Origin: Leucobacter aridicollis
GTDB taxonomy: Bacteria > Actinomycetota > Actinomycetes > Actinomycetales > Microbacteriaceae
Direction of reading: 5' to 3'
Assembly: GCF_024399335.1 (NCBI RefSeq)
Contig: NZ_CP075339.1
Coordinates: 3,348,001-3,412,000 of the forward strand
Length of the DNA: 64,000 nucleotides
A program made the position numbers and the translations under genes. The notes under the pieces were generated by a model that was given only the letters and a program-made list of their open reading frames with translations, searched no databases and was not told where the DNA came from. Shown here one piece after another: positions 51,720 through 61,582 of the stretch (within the stretch, counting starts at the first letter, position 1; every line of letters starts with the position of its first letter).

Positions 51720-52720
51720 GTCGCGCCGTTCTCCTGCGGAAGCGGGATGTCGAGCAGGATCCGGCCGACGACGTCGGCAGCGCTCACACCGTCGAACTCT
51801 GCTTCGGGTTCGAGTACGAGCCTGTGCGCGAGCGTCACAAGCGCGAGGTCGCGCACGTCGTCTGGGGTAACAAAGTGCCTGCCGTGCGCCGCCGCCCATG
51901 CCGAGGCGAGGCGCACAAGCGCGACAGTTCCACGAACGCTCGCCCCGAGCCTCACCTCGCGGGCGCGCCGTGTGGCTTCGACGATCCGCACCGCGTAGTC
52001 CGCAACAACCGGGCCAACGTGCACGCGGCGGGTGAACTGCTGCGCCTGGGTCACCATCGCCGTTGTCACGGCGGGGCGGATCTCCTCCTGATCCGTTCGG
52101 GTTCCCTGCAGGATCCGCATCATTGCCGCATCATCGGGATAGCCGATGGAGCTCTTGATCATGAAGCGGTCAAGCTGCGCCTCAGGCAGCCGGTAGGTGC
52201 CTGCCTGTTCAATGGGGTTCTGGGTGGCGATCACCGTGAACGGGGTGCCCACTTCGTGAGTCTTACCGTCGACAGTGACGTGGCCTTCCTCCATTACTTC
52301 GAGCAGCGCCGACTGTGTCTTTGGGCTTGCCCGGTTGATCTCGTCGGCGAGAACGACGTTCGCGAAGATCGGGCCGGCATGGAACTCGAACGCACCGTTT
52401 CGCTGGTCGAAGACAGAGACGCCCGTCACGTCTCCTGGCAGCAGGTCTGGGGTGAACTGGATGCGCGATGATGTTCCCTGGATCACCTGGCCGAGGGCGC
52501 GCGACAGGGCGGTCTTGCCCGTACCAGGCACGTCCTCCAGGAGCACGTGGCCGCCCGCAAGCACCGTCGAGAGCACGAGTTCCACAACCCTCCGCTTGCC
52601 GTGGATCACCTGCTCGATCGAGTCAGCGCACGCTTCAAATACCTGCGCCACCCACTGGGCTTGTTCCGGTGTCAATGTCGCCGAGTCGGCCTGGCGTTGC
52701 GATGCGGTGTCAGTGCTCAT
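51716..52720 (-). CDS. MoxR-family AAA+ ATPase
   Basis: This 334-residue ATPase has Walker A VPGTGKT (residues 64-70), Walker B VVLADEINR (122-130), sensor-type ATQNPIEQAGTYRLPEAQLDRF and a C-terminal lid domain. MoxR proteins act as chaperone-like ATPases that mature or insert partner proteins. ATG at 52720 has AAAGGA 4-9 bases upstream. It follows the giant Ig-like gene by 60 bases and overlaps DUF58. Confidence 0.92.
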   Translation of the reverse strand: MSTDTASQRQADSATLTPEQAQWVAQVFEACADSIEQVIHGKRRVVELVLSTVLAGGHVLLEDVPGTGKTALSRALGQVIQGTSSRIQFTPDLLPGDVTGVSVFDQRNGAFEFHAGPIFANVVLADEINRASPKTQSALLEVMEEGHVTVDGKTHEVGTPFTVIATQNPIEQAGTYRLPEAQLDRFMIKSSIGYPDDAAMMRILQGTRTDQEEIRPAVTTAMVTQAQQFTRRVHVGPVVADYAVRIVEATRRAREVRLGASVRGTVALVRLASAWAAAHGRHFVTPDDVRDLALVTLAHRLVLEPEAEFDGVSAADVVGRILLDIPLPQENGAT

Positions 52721-52779
52721 GGGTTCCTTTGGGTTGAGCTGGCTGGGAGAGTCGGAGGTGTGGCGCCTGCACGCGCCTG

Positions 52780-55700
52780 CTATTGAGTTGCACAAGCCGC
52801 TCCCTGGAACGTTACCGGGTTCCACTGCCCAGCAGGCCATGCGATCTCGACATCGGCTCCCGTCACAGTGACGGTCGGAGTACCCGGAGCGTCTCCCTCG
52901 ACACGGAAGCTCGCAGCCGGGTCGCCGGCAGCTGGCACGCACTCGACGATCTGGGTGACGCGCACACCGCCAGGCCCGCCGTCGCGAGGCGCGACCTGCA
53001 CCTCCGGCGAGCAGCGGCCGGCCGCCGGTGCACCGACGCACTGCTTCACGGAGAGGGAGCCAGATATCGGTGCCCGCGTCAGCGTGTCAACATCGCCGTT
53101 GCTGAAGTAGAGGCGGGCCGCGCTGTGAGTTCCCGAGAACACGGGCTGAGCAGCGATGCCGCTGTACTCCCGCACGCTTCCAGTTCCTGTCGCGTCGGGG
53201 GCGACGACGTAGCCCTGCGAGACGACAGGCGCCTCGGGCGTCCCGCCAACCCACACTGAAGTCAGCTGCGCAGTTGTCGTACCGAACTCAGTTGTCGCGC
53301 ACATGACTCCGGAGTACTGCGAGAACTTTGTGAGGCCGGTGAACTTCGGGGACGACTGTGTGCACCTCGGCTGCCCGGCGCCCTCGCGGGAGAGCCCGAA
53401 GGTGTACTCAATCTTGGGCCCGTGATTTTGGCCCCACTCTTCATACTCGATGGTGGCAGCCCCGGCTCCCGCGGCGTCTGGCACGATCCTGCTCGCGGCG
53501 GCGATCGGGGCGCCGGCGACTGTCACAACCGCCGTCCCTGCGCTTCCCTGCCCTGACCCGGAGTACCCGGGTGGGATCTCGCCGTCCTCAGGGATGACGC
53601 TCAGCGTCTGTTGGCCGACGGGAAGCTGTTGCACGCTGCGGCGGCCAACCTCAATTGCCTGATTGTCGCCGACACTCAGCCTGAACGTCCTGGCCGTGTC
53701 CGAGCCGCTGATGCGGACATCCACTTTGCCCTGCGTCGTGGAAGTATTCGCCTTATCGGAGACCTGGGTGGCCTCGACCTTCGGCGCTGAAGGCGGGGCG
53801 TACGCCCAGGTCGTTGCACCGTTCGCAGTGCGATCGGAAGCTCCAACGCTGTTCACTGCCCGCGCATAATATGTGCGCTGGTTCGCCTTGCCAGGCTGCA
53901 GCCCGGTCACTGTGCATGTCGCGGAGCTACCTGCCAGCGAACAACTGCCCGCGGCAGCTCCGCTGCTCGTCACGAGTTCAACCCCCGTGACGGCGGGGTG
54001 CGCGGACTGCGGGTTGAGCGCGACGCTCAAGGTCACGCCGTCGGCGCTCGCCCCCGTCGGAAGAACGCTCACCGGCGCGCGAGGCACGCCCTGAGCATCG
54101 AGTTCAATGCTTCCCTCGCCAAGCCTGCCCTGCGCGTCTCGCACCGTGTAACCAACGGTGCACCGACCACCCGGCCCACGGTCGTCTGCCCAGGCCACTG
54201 AAATCCCGGTGTCGCTCGCCCGCCGCACCGTCGCAACTGCGCACCCGGAGGAAGAAACACTCTCGACCTTCAAGCCGCCGCCCTGCTTGCCTGCGAACGG
54301 ATCGTACTCCCCGGCAGCACCGATCACGTTCGTGGCGCAGTTCGACCCGACCGTGCACCGCAGCTCCACGGTCGCGCCGCGCGGGGTGTCGCGCGGGAGC
54401 TGTCCGACCCGAAGCACGAGCTGCGCGCGGGATTCTCCTGCGCCCGCTACCGCGACCGTCAAGCTCTCTTGGCTTCCAGGGGTCGCATCTGCCCGCGCCT
54501 CGACTGTGACCGACGTGCCCGAGGCTCGCACGTCAAACTTCGAGCTCGATCCCGAAACCGAGAACTTGAGCCTCGACGCGTCGCCCGCGCGGTTGCCCTC
54601 CCACCTCACCATGTCGGCGAGGTCGATTTGCTCTGTAGCTCCAGGCGACACGGTCCGCGTGAGCGGATCGAGCTTCACGACTGGCTCGCGTGGCACGATC
54701 GTCACTGGGACGGGGAGCGATGTCCATGCTGTCTGACCGGCGAGCCGCACGTCGATCACGCAGACATCTGACCACGGCGCTTCTGACCCGGCCGAGTACT
54801 GCAGGGTGTCTGGTGACGTAGCCGCGCAGCTCGCCCCTGTGCGCCCGACAGGGAAGGTCGTCTGCTTCAGCTCTACGGTGTCGCCCGCCCCGACATCAAC
54901 GAGGGTTGGCACAGTCGCCTGCACAGTCTTGTTTTCGTCGACTGACAGCGGCGCGAGCCCCTGTCGAAGCGTCAGACGAAGGTCATCGAGTGGGGGCACA
55001 ATCAGAAACCCGTAGCTCGCGACCTTGGCACCCGCGGCGTCGGTGCCGCTCAGCTTGAACGCAACGAGGTCGCCCTCAGGCTTGTAGGCACCTAGAATCC
55101 GGTTTCCCTTCACCGTGTAGCCGGGTGTCGTCTCTTCCCAGAGCGAGAGCTTGAGACCCGCGACATCGCCTGCCGCCCATCGCACCTTGTCGGTCACAAC
55201 GTCGACGCCGCCTCTGGCAAGGTCGTGCCTGTCGCGCACGCTCATCACTGTGTCTGTCACTGACGGCGCCTGCGACCCGACTCGGTCGGATGTCTGCACG
55301 AGGATAAGTCCGTCTGCGGTGCTCGACGAGGCGCTCGACTGCACTGTGTACCGGTACGAGATCGTCCCGGGTTCATCGCCCGAAACGACCGCGACGCGGC
55401 CCCGCTTCATTTCCGATAGGTCGATCCTGGCAGCGGCACGCGCGTAGTCAGGGTGCTTTGAGCCCCCTGGAAGATTCGGCTCGACAGTGAGGATGGACAG
55501 GTTGCCGCCAGCCGGGTCAATGTCGTTATCGAGCGGCGAGATCGTCACCGGAGCTTCTGAACCGAGCGCTACCCGCACGTAGTCACTTGAGACGATCGGC
55601 GCGCCGGTCTCCTGCTGAGCAGCGACGATGACTCGGATCAGAGCCTCCCCAGTCCCTCCCCTGCCGTCCTGCACGGTGTACGTCACGGTATGCAGGCCGG

Positions 55701-58700
55701 CCTCCGCATCGCCCGTTACTGACACCGAGATTGAGTTTCCTGCAGGTGTGATCGCTGCAGCGACGTGCGAGTCCTCGCCCTGGGAGACGCCGGTCAGGCG
55801 CACACGATCGCCATCGGGGTCAACGCCCGACAGCGGTACGCGAACCTCGGCAACGCCGCCTGGCGACACGCGCGTGGTGAGCTCGCGCGGGTGCGGGTTC
55901 GAATTCGCACCCTTCGGAATCACGCGCACAGTCACAGTTCCTGTGTCACTCGCTTCGGGCGACGAGGCGCCGTAGGTCGTGTAGGGGAGCTCGTACGTTC
56001 CAGCCTTCTCGGGGGCGAGGTAGCGAAGAACGCTGCCTGAGGCGAACGCGAGCTCCCCCCGAGTGCCAGATCCAGTGATCTCGGGGTGCAACACGAGCCG
56101 CTCGCCAGGCGCCGACACGTCATTATCGAGCACCCGGATGTCGACGACGTCGCCTGCTCGAACGGTAGCGGTATCGGCGACCGCGATGGCGCCACCGAGA
56201 CTCGCCTCTGGCACCTGGAACACCGTGAGCCGACCCGTCGTCTGCGCATCCCCCTCAGTGACGACAACGTCGGCGGCACCGATGCGTCCAGCCGACCCAT
56301 CCTCCGTACTGCCAGCGACCCGAACCTTCGAGTGGTCAATCACCTCTGCCCTGAGTTGACCGTCGACGACGTTTGCCGACGCGACAGTCAGAGCGCGGGA
56401 GCCAGCGCCGGCGATCGCCTCAAGCACCTCAATTGTCGAGTCGGCGAATGGCCGCACGAATGCTCGAAGTGGCGGGAGCGTGAGCGGGGCACCATCGTCT
56501 GTCGCCGTCACCCTGACAATGCCCGTGAGTTCTGCGCCAGTCCCGACGTCCGTGAGGCTGGCCGAGAGCAACGCCTGACCTGCGCTTGCTGCTGCAATCT
56601 CGACTGTCCCGTCTGCTGGCTTCGCTGTCGCCCGTACGCGGTCACTGCCGCTCAACACGTTGACGTCTCGCACCACGAATGAGCCTGAGCCGCCAGACAC
56701 GCGTGCGAGCAGGTTCAACGTCGTGACAGACCCGACCTCGGTACTCACCGCGGTGCCGACGAACTTCGCCACAGCGTTTGGCTGCACTGCGACCTGAAGA
56801 TCGCGGCGCGCTTCAGAGCCGTGCGCGTCCTTCACGATGATCCGCAGCATGATCTCAGACGCCCCGGCGTTCGGGTCGAGGTGTTTCACCGCGAGTCTGC
56901 CGTCGGCGGTAACCATCGCGCGAGCCGGATCCTCTGGGCGGAGCATCTCAACACCGGCGAGCTGCATCGGGTCGCCCTCGGGGTCAACCCAGCCCTCCAG
57001 GATCGGGTGCACAAGCGTCCCGCCGGGGGCGATCTCTGGCACACCCCACTCAAGCTGGCACCCAATGACCGGGCACCACTCAGGGGCTGTGTTCACGCTG
57101 TCGTCGACGACAGTAAGCTTCACCGTCGCGGCCTTCGAGCTCAGGGCGCCATCGGTGACTCGGTAGCTAAAGCTCGCTGAGCCAGAAGCGCCAGCCGCCT
57201 GCCGAAACATCAGCGACTGGGAGTCGGGCAGCAGCTCGACACTCCCAAACGCTTCAGGCAGCGGCGACTCGCTGAGCGACTCGGGAACGATCGTGAGCAC
57301 GTCGCGCTTGTTCGCGTCGTAGTCGTTGAGCAGCACCTGCAGCTGCGCAGGCTCGCTCGCACGGACGCCAAAGGCGTCGTCCTGCGCGACAGGCGCGACC
57401 TGTTCCGTAACCTCGTCGACGACGACGGTACCGCGATCCTCTTTCGGCGGATCCGAAATCGTCCACTGGGAGAGCGGAATCAGCCTCCCCTCGGGCAGGG
57501 TCCAGAGCATGCCACTGCGAGTCTCACCGAGCACCGCCCGCTCCCCGTTCGAGAAGAACGTCGGCTCCGGGTCTCCGATCGTGCCCGCGGCTTCGTCGAA
57601 GCCCAGCGGTTCGAGCCCAGCCTGCGCCGTCGCGTCGCTCCGCCACAGCGTTCCGCCGGCCTGGTCAATCCATGCGGCGACCCGCGAATTTCCCGCGGCA
57701 CTCGGCCGCGCGGGGACTCCCGAGGTCTCGGCGATCCGCTCGGGCTCGCCAGTGGCTGGCACACGCCAGAGTCCCGCCGTGTCGGCGATGAGCGCCGCAG
57801 TGCCGCCCCCGGCGCCTGGCCCGTCGCCTTCGCCGCTCCACTGCAGTCTCGCCGCGCCCGCAATCTCGATTTTCTGAGGCTCGCTGCCTGCACGAAACAC
57901 GCTGCCGCTCGCAGCATCAAACACGACCCAGTCGCCGGAAACGATGGCGAGTTCGGGATCGGTAAGTCCAGTCGCGGCAGCCGGCAGCGTCACCCCGCTG
58001 CGGAACCGTTCTGATCCAATGTCGTACTGCAGCAACGTGTCACTGCTCGACGAGTAGAGGGCAACCGTACCCGAAGCGTCGAGCGCCGCAGCGTCAGCGA
58101 GGAACTCGAGCGCGGGATCCTGATCGTTGGACTCGCCCGCAGACTTCAGGTCGAGCTGCGTGAGTGAACCAGCATCCGGGCCGATGAACACTTTGCCAGT
58201 ATCCGTTCGCACGAGAAGGTGCTCGCCCGCGCCGATGACCTCCTCGGCGCCTTCGGGGAGCGGAGTTGCCGCGGAACCAAGTGTGGGCTGCTTGCCGACC
58301 CCTGCACCCTCGGCCGCCTCACTGTCGACCCCGGCTGCAGGCTCCGTAGCGTCACCAGCTCCTGGTTGATCCTCTCCGCCGCGTGCCCGGTCGTCTGACA
58401 GGTCTTCAGGGCTGGCCGCATCGATGTGCCAGGCCTGTCCGTTTCCGTGGCTCAGCACCACACCGTCAGCCCCTCGCTGCACCACGCCGGAGGGCTCGCT
58501 CACCTTTCGAACGGTATCAATCTCGCCGGTTTCGGTGTTCACCCGCGCGTACTGGCCTGCGTCGCGCATCACCCAGACGCTCGGTTCGGCGCGTGGCGTC
58601 TCGCGAGAGTCAAACCCGCTCGAGATCACGCCGACCGTTGCGACCACGGCCACGGCTGCGACACCAGCGATCCAGCCGCGGGCGCGAGCCGAACCTGGCC

Positions 58701-58734
58701 GACGCGCTCGCTCGCGTTGCGACTGCTGGCTCAT
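52780..58734 (-). CDS. Giant membrane-anchored Ig-like/Fn3 surface protein
   Basis: This 1984-residue protein has one membrane span at about residues 21-38, then a propeller-like region (about 50-430, VWVMRDAGQYARVNTETGE), a chain of bacterial Ig/cadherin-like domains with NDxD calcium-type loops at about 460, 868 and 1068 (LNDYD, LDNDVS, LDNDID), and fibronectin-III-like modules from about 1550 to 1700. The N-terminal orientation puts nearly all of it outside. The gene sits between a membrane Ser/Thr kinase (4-base overlap) and the MoxR/DUF58 genes. It is probably a cell-wall sensor, adhesin or scaffold whose state is watched by the kinase. Confidence 0.82.
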   Translation of the reverse strand: MSQQSQRERARRPGSARARGWIAGVAAVAVVATVGVISSGFDSRETPRAEPSVWVMRDAGQYARVNTETGEIDTVRKVSEPSGVVQRGADGVVLSHGNGQAWHIDAASPEDLSDDRARGGEDQPGAGDATEPAAGVDSEAAEGAGVGKQPTLGSAATPLPEGAEEVIGAGEHLLVRTDTGKVFIGPDAGSLTQLDLKSAGESNDQDPALEFLADAAALDASGTVALYSSSSDTLLQYDIGSERFRSGVTLPAAATGLTDPELAIVSGDWVVFDAASGSVFRAGSEPQKIEIAGAARLQWSGEGDGPGAGGGTAALIADTAGLWRVPATGEPERIAETSGVPARPSAAGNSRVAAWIDQAGGTLWRSDATAQAGLEPLGFDEAAGTIGDPEPTFFSNGERAVLGETRSGMLWTLPEGRLIPLSQWTISDPPKEDRGTVVVDEVTEQVAPVAQDDAFGVRASEPAQLQVLLNDYDANKRDVLTIVPESLSESPLPEAFGSVELLPDSQSLMFRQAAGASGSASFSYRVTDGALSSKAATVKLTVVDDSVNTAPEWCPVIGCQLEWGVPEIAPGGTLVHPILEGWVDPEGDPMQLAGVEMLRPEDPARAMVTADGRLAVKHLDPNAGASEIMLRIIVKDAHGSEARRDLQVAVQPNAVAKFVGTAVSTEVGSVTTLNLLARVSGGSGSFVVRDVNVLSGSDRVRATAKPADGTVEIAAASAGQALLSASLTDVGTGAELTGIVRVTATDDGAPLTLPPLRAFVRPFADSTIEVLEAIAGAGSRALTVASANVVDGQLRAEVIDHSKVRVAGSTEDGSAGRIGAADVVVTEGDAQTTGRLTVFQVPEASLGGAIAVADTATVRAGDVVDIRVLDNDVSAPGERLVLHPEITGSGTRGELAFASGSVLRYLAPEKAGTYELPYTTYGASSPEASDTGTVTVRVIPKGANSNPHPRELTTRVSPGGVAEVRVPLSGVDPDGDRVRLTGVSQGEDSHVAAAITPAGNSISVSVTGDAEAGLHTVTYTVQDGRGGTGEALIRVIVAAQQETGAPIVSSDYVRVALGSEAPVTISPLDNDIDPAGGNLSILTVEPNLPGGSKHPDYARAAARIDLSEMKRGRVAVVSGDEPGTISYRYTVQSSASSSTADGLILVQTSDRVGSQAPSVTDTVMSVRDRHDLARGGVDVVTDKVRWAAGDVAGLKLSLWEETTPGYTVKGNRILGAYKPEGDLVAFKLSGTDAAGAKVASYGFLIVPPLDDLRLTLRQGLAPLSVDENKTVQATVPTLVDVGAGDTVELKQTTFPVGRTGASCAATSPDTLQYSAGSEAPWSDVCVIDVRLAGQTAWTSLPVPVTIVPREPVVKLDPLTRTVSPGATEQIDLADMVRWEGNRAGDASRLKFSVSGSSSKFDVRASGTSVTVEARADATPGSQESLTVAVAGAGESRAQLVLRVGQLPRDTPRGATVELRCTVGSNCATNVIGAAGEYDPFAGKQGGGLKVESVSSSGCAVATVRRASDTGISVAWADDRGPGGRCTVGYTVRDAQGRLGEGSIELDAQGVPRAPVSVLPTGASADGVTLSVALNPQSAHPAVTGVELVTSSGAAAGSCSLAGSSATCTVTGLQPGKANQRTYYARAVNSVGASDRTANGATTWAYAPPSAPKVEATQVSDKANTSTTQGKVDVRISGSDTARTFRLSVGDNQAIEVGRRSVQQLPVGQQTLSVIPEDGEIPPGYSGSGQGSAGTAVVTVAGAPIAAASRIVPDAAGAGAATIEYEEWGQNHGPKIEYTFGLSREGAGQPRCTQSSPKFTGLTKFSQYSGVMCATTEFGTTTAQLTSVWVGGTPEAPVVSQGYVVAPDATGTGSVREYSGIAAQPVFSGTHSAARLYFSNGDVDTLTRAPISGSLSVKQCVGAPAAGRCSPEVQVAPRDGGPGGVRVTQIVECVPAAGDPAASFRVEGDAPGTPTVTVTGADVEIAWPAGQWNPVTFQGAACATQ

Positions 58735-59867
58735 AGCCCGCCGCCAAGCGTCGCCCACAGCACTGCGCCAACCGCTATGACGACGCCGACGCCAATGCTG
58801 GCGCCGAGCAGTCCTGCCTTCACAGGCGAGAGCGGAGCCCGGTCGTGAACCACGCCGTCACGATCCGCGCCCCTGCGCTCCTCAAGTAGCCGCGCGCGTT
58901 CCTCCGCGCGTGAGGTCGCGCCGACTGTGCTCACCACTGGCCCACGAGTTCCAGCCGGGATACTCTCGACGCGCGGCAGCCATGCCTCGGCGACAACTTC
59001 AAGGGGCGTTACCTCAAACGCGTAGTGGCGTTGCAGCTCCTGCAACGCCTCGCCGAACTCGCGCATCGACCCAAATCTCTCGGCCGGCGTGCGACCAAGC
59101 GCGCGCGCCATGACCCTGTCGAACAGTTCATAGCCCTGTGCTCCTGGCACTGGGACGTACTTGGCCTTCGAAATCCGATCGGCAAGCTTCGACCTTGTGT
59201 TCTGCGCGCGGTCAGGCAGTTCGAATGGAGACCTGCCAGCTGCAAACGTATACAGTGTCGCACCGAGCGCCCACACCTCAGTCGCAACCGAACCACTCAC
59301 CTTGAGGCTCAGCACCTCCGGGGCAGACCAGGGGATCGACATCGCGACCTCGGCCTCCTCAGGCTGACCGCGCTTCGTCACGTACGCGATGCCGAAGTCG
59401 GCGAGCACAGGCTTGCCGAGCGTTGTGAGTAGCACGTTCGAGGGCTTGATGTCTCGATGCAGCACTCCAGCGCGGTGCGCCGTCTCAAGCGCACCAGCGA
59501 TACGTACGCCCGCATCGAGCACATCCGACAGCTGAGCCGGCTGGCCCTTCGTGAGCGCCCCCATCGACGCAGGGCAGTACTCCATCGCGATGTACGGCGA
59601 ACCGTCGAGCGAAATGCTCGCCTGGTAGATCGTGACGACTGAGGGATGGCTCGAGAGACGCGCCATCACGTCTGCCTCGCCCTCGAACACCTCGCGCAAC
59701 CTGGCAGCGTTCGGGGCCCCCTGCCCCGCGTCGAGTACCTTTACCGCGACGACGCGCCGAGGCATGTCCTGCTCGTAGAGGTGCACCTGGGCGAAACCGC
59801 CTGACCCGAGGGGTCGCACGTAAGAGAACCCCGGGATACCGGGTGGGCGGAGCTGCTGCTCAGCCAT
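58731..59867 (-). CDS. Membrane-anchored Ser/Thr protein kinase (PknB-like)
   Basis: This 378-residue kinase has a complete Hanks-type domain: glycine loop GSGGFAQV (21-28), K43, E64, catalytic HRDIKPSN with D139, DFG at 157-159, and an APE-like SAPEVL. A single C-terminal span (about 350-372) anchors it with only a few residues outside, unlike PknB with PASTA repeats, so sensing must come from a partner such as the giant Ig-like protein encoded next. ATG at 59867 has GGAG about 8 bases upstream. It starts the eight-gene operon. Confidence 0.93.
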   Translation of the reverse strand: MAEQQLRPPGIPGFSYVRPLGSGGFAQVHLYEQDMPRRVVAVKVLDAGQGAPNAARLREVFEGEADVMARLSSHPSVVTIYQASISLDGSPYIAMEYCPASMGALTKGQPAQLSDVLDAGVRIAGALETAHRAGVLHRDIKPSNVLLTTLGKPVLADFGIAYVTKRGQPEEAEVAMSIPWSAPEVLSLKVSGSVATEVWALGATLYTFAAGRSPFELPDRAQNTRSKLADRISKAKYVPVPGAQGYELFDRVMARALGRTPAERFGSMREFGEALQELQRHYAFEVTPLEVVAEAWLPRVESIPAGTRGPVVSTVGATSRAEERARLLEERRGADRDGVVHDRAPLSPVKAGLLGASIGVGVVIAVGAVLWATLGGGL

Positions 59868-60044
59868 CTCACTGCTCCACCGAACGTGCCTGCGCACGGA
59901 CGGTGAATTCGGCGACAAACATACAGCTATCTTACGCAGTGAGTGACGGCGGCGCGCCCGGGCCGCACCGGGTTGTGGACAAGTTAAGCGGGCCTCACCT
60001 GAGCCCACGCCAGGCGGCACGCCGTCACGGGCCCCGCATACGCG

Positions 60045-60078
60045 AAAACGGCCCCACCACCGAAGTGGCGGGGCCGTT
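60045..60078 (-). terminator. Terminator of rplK-rplA
   Basis: A 14-bp stem (AACGGCCCCGCCAC on the coding side, one G-T pair) closes on TTCG and is followed by TTTT in transcription direction. It lies about 30 bases past the rplA stop. Confidence 0.8.
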
Positions 60079-60109
60079 CCCGCTGAAGCGTAACGCCTCG
60101 GCTCGAACC

Positions 60110-60799
60110 TTAGAGGCCCGAAACGTCGAGCGGAATGCCAGGACCAAAGGTGGTCGAGACAGCGCCCTTGATGACGTACTTGCCCTTTGCCGAAGCAGGC
60201 TTGAGACGCACGATCTCATCGAGAACCGACGAGATGTTGTCGTTGAGCTGCTCTTCCGAGAACGAAGCCTTGCCGACGATGAAGTGCACGTTAGCGTGCT
60301 TGTCGACGCGGAACTCGATCTTGCCGCCCTTGATGTCGGTGACAGCCTTAGCGGTGTCCATCGTGACGGTGCCGGTCTTCGGGTTCGGCATCAGACCACG
60401 GGGGCCGAGAACCTTACCGAGACGACCGACCTTGCCCATGAGCTCGGGGGTCGAGACAGCCGAATCGAAGTCGGTGTAGCCAGCGGCCACCTTCTCGATG
60501 AGCTCATCTCCGCCGACCTCGTCAGCGCCAGCGGCGAGAGCAGCCTCAGCTGCCGGGCCGTTCGCGAACACGATGACGCGTGCGGTCTTGCCGGTGCCGT
60601 GGGGAAGGTTCACGGTGCCGCGAACCATCTGATCGGCCTTACGGGGGTCGACGCCGAGACGAACAGCAACCTCAACGGTCGCGTCGGTCTTTGCCGAACC
60701 GGTCTCCTTCGCCAGGGCGACTGCCTCGGCGGGAGTGTAGAACTTGTCTGCCTGAATCTTTGCGGCAGCGGCGCGGTACGCCTTCGACTTCTGTGCCAT
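60110..60799 (-). CDS. rplA: 50S ribosomal protein L1
   Basis: This 229-residue protein is ribosomal protein L1 of the L1 stalk, with [19 protein letters not shown] and [16 protein letters not shown] as clear signatures and normal length. L1 also represses the L11-L1 operon in many bacteria by binding the mRNA leader. The gene starts 11 bases after rplK and ends before a strong terminator, so the operon has just two genes. Confidence 0.98.
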   Translation of the reverse strand: MAQKSKAYRAAAAKIQADKFYTPAEAVALAKETGSAKTDATVEVAVRLGVDPRKADQMVRGTVNLPHGTGKTARVIVFANGPAAEAALAAGADEVGGDELIEKVAAGYTDFDSAVSTPELMGKVGRLGKVLGPRGLMPNPKTGTVTMDTAKAVTDIKGGKIEFRVDKHANVHFIVGKASFSEEQLNDNISSVLDEIVRLKPASAKGKYVIKGAVSTTFGPGIPLDVSGL

Positions 60800-60809
60800 G
60801 TTCGTACCC

Positions 60810-61238
60810 TTACTCGACCGTGATGCCCATGGAGCGAGCGGTGCCCGCGATGATCTTCGCTGCTGCGTCGATGTCGTTCGCGTTCAGGTCAGCCTTCTTC
60901 TGCTCGGCGATCTGGCGAACCTGCTCAGCGGTAACCTTCGCAACCTTGACGGTGTGCGGGGTACCCGAGCCCTTCTGAACGCCGGCAGCCTTCTTGAGGA
61001 GCTCCGCCGCCGGCGGGGTCTTCAGGATGAAGGTGAACGAGCGATCCTCGTAGACGGTGATCTCCACGGGAACAACGTTGCCGCGCTGGGATTCAGTCGC
61101 AGCGTTGTACGCCTTGCAGAACTCCATGATGTTGACGCCGTGCTGACCCAGAGCGGGACCCACGGGGGGTGCCGGGTTGGCGGCGCCGGCTGCGATCTGA
61201 AGCTTAATCAGACCGGTAACCTTCTTGGCTTTTGCCAT
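60810..61238 (-). CDS. rplK: 50S ribosomal protein L11
   Basis: This 142-residue protein is ribosomal protein L11 ([22 protein letters not shown] near the N-terminus, [16 protein letters not shown] near the C-terminus), part of the GTPase-associated centre. ATG at 61238 has GAAAGGA about 7 bases upstream. Upstream lies a leader with a hairpin, then a terminator and tRNA-Thr; the usual secE-nusG pair is absent at this place. Confidence 0.98.
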   Translation of the reverse strand: MAKAKKVTGLIKLQIAAGAANPAPPVGPALGQHGVNIMEFCKAYNAATESQRGNVVPVEITVYEDRSFTFILKTPPAAELLKKAAGVQKGSGTPHTVKVAKVTAEQVRQIAEQKKADLNANDIDAAAKIIAGTARSMGITVE

Positions 61239-61255
61239 GATTGTTTCCTTTCGCC

Positions 61256-61279
61256 GAACGAGCGCGGTCGCGCTCGTTC
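61256..61279 (-). promoter_or_regulatory. Leader hairpin upstream of rplK
   Basis: GAACGAGCGC pairs perfectly with GCGCTCGTTC over a 4-base loop, ending 8 bases before the ribosome-binding site of rplK. It could be the site where L1 represses its own operon or a structural element of the leader. The match to the L1 rRNA site is not proven. Confidence 0.45.
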
Positions 61280-61397
61280 TCCCGCCTCGCCGGCCGTTCC
61301 GGCGCGCGGTGTTGTTGCAGCCGCGAGAACTCACGGACACAAACCTCAATAGTTTAGCGGATCACGCCCATTCCCGCACCTCCACCGAGAAACACGC

Positions 61398-61438
61398 AAA
61401 CGGCCCGGCCAGATGTTTCCATCCGGTCCGGGCCGTTT
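61398..61438. terminator. Hairpin between tRNA-Thr and rplK
   Basis: AAACGGCCCGG pairs perfectly with CCGGGCCGTTT across 19 bases. On the minus strand it follows tRNA-Thr by 7 bases and ends in TTTG. It should terminate the tRNA transcript. Confidence 0.7.
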
Positions 61439-61445
61439 GTATCTG

Positions 61446-61517
61446 AGCCGCCTGTCGGATTTGAACCGACGACCTGTTCTTTACGAGGGAACTGCTCTAC
61501 CCCTGAGCTAAGGCGGC
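61446..61517 (-). tRNA. tRNA-Thr (anticodon CGT)
   Basis: The 72-base sequence folds as a cloverleaf: acceptor GCCGCCT/AGGCGGC, D stem GCTC/GAGC, anticodon loop CTCGTAA with anticodon CGT, and T arm GTCGG-TTCAAAT-CCGAC. It reads threonine codon ACG. The lowest anticodon-stem pair is a C-A mismatch. The CCA end is not encoded. Confidence 0.93.
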
Positions 61518-61582
61518 CTGGTGCAACTTGCGCTGCACACAAGCGAAAACTCTAGCACGAATGCCGAGTCAATTTCGCCCAC

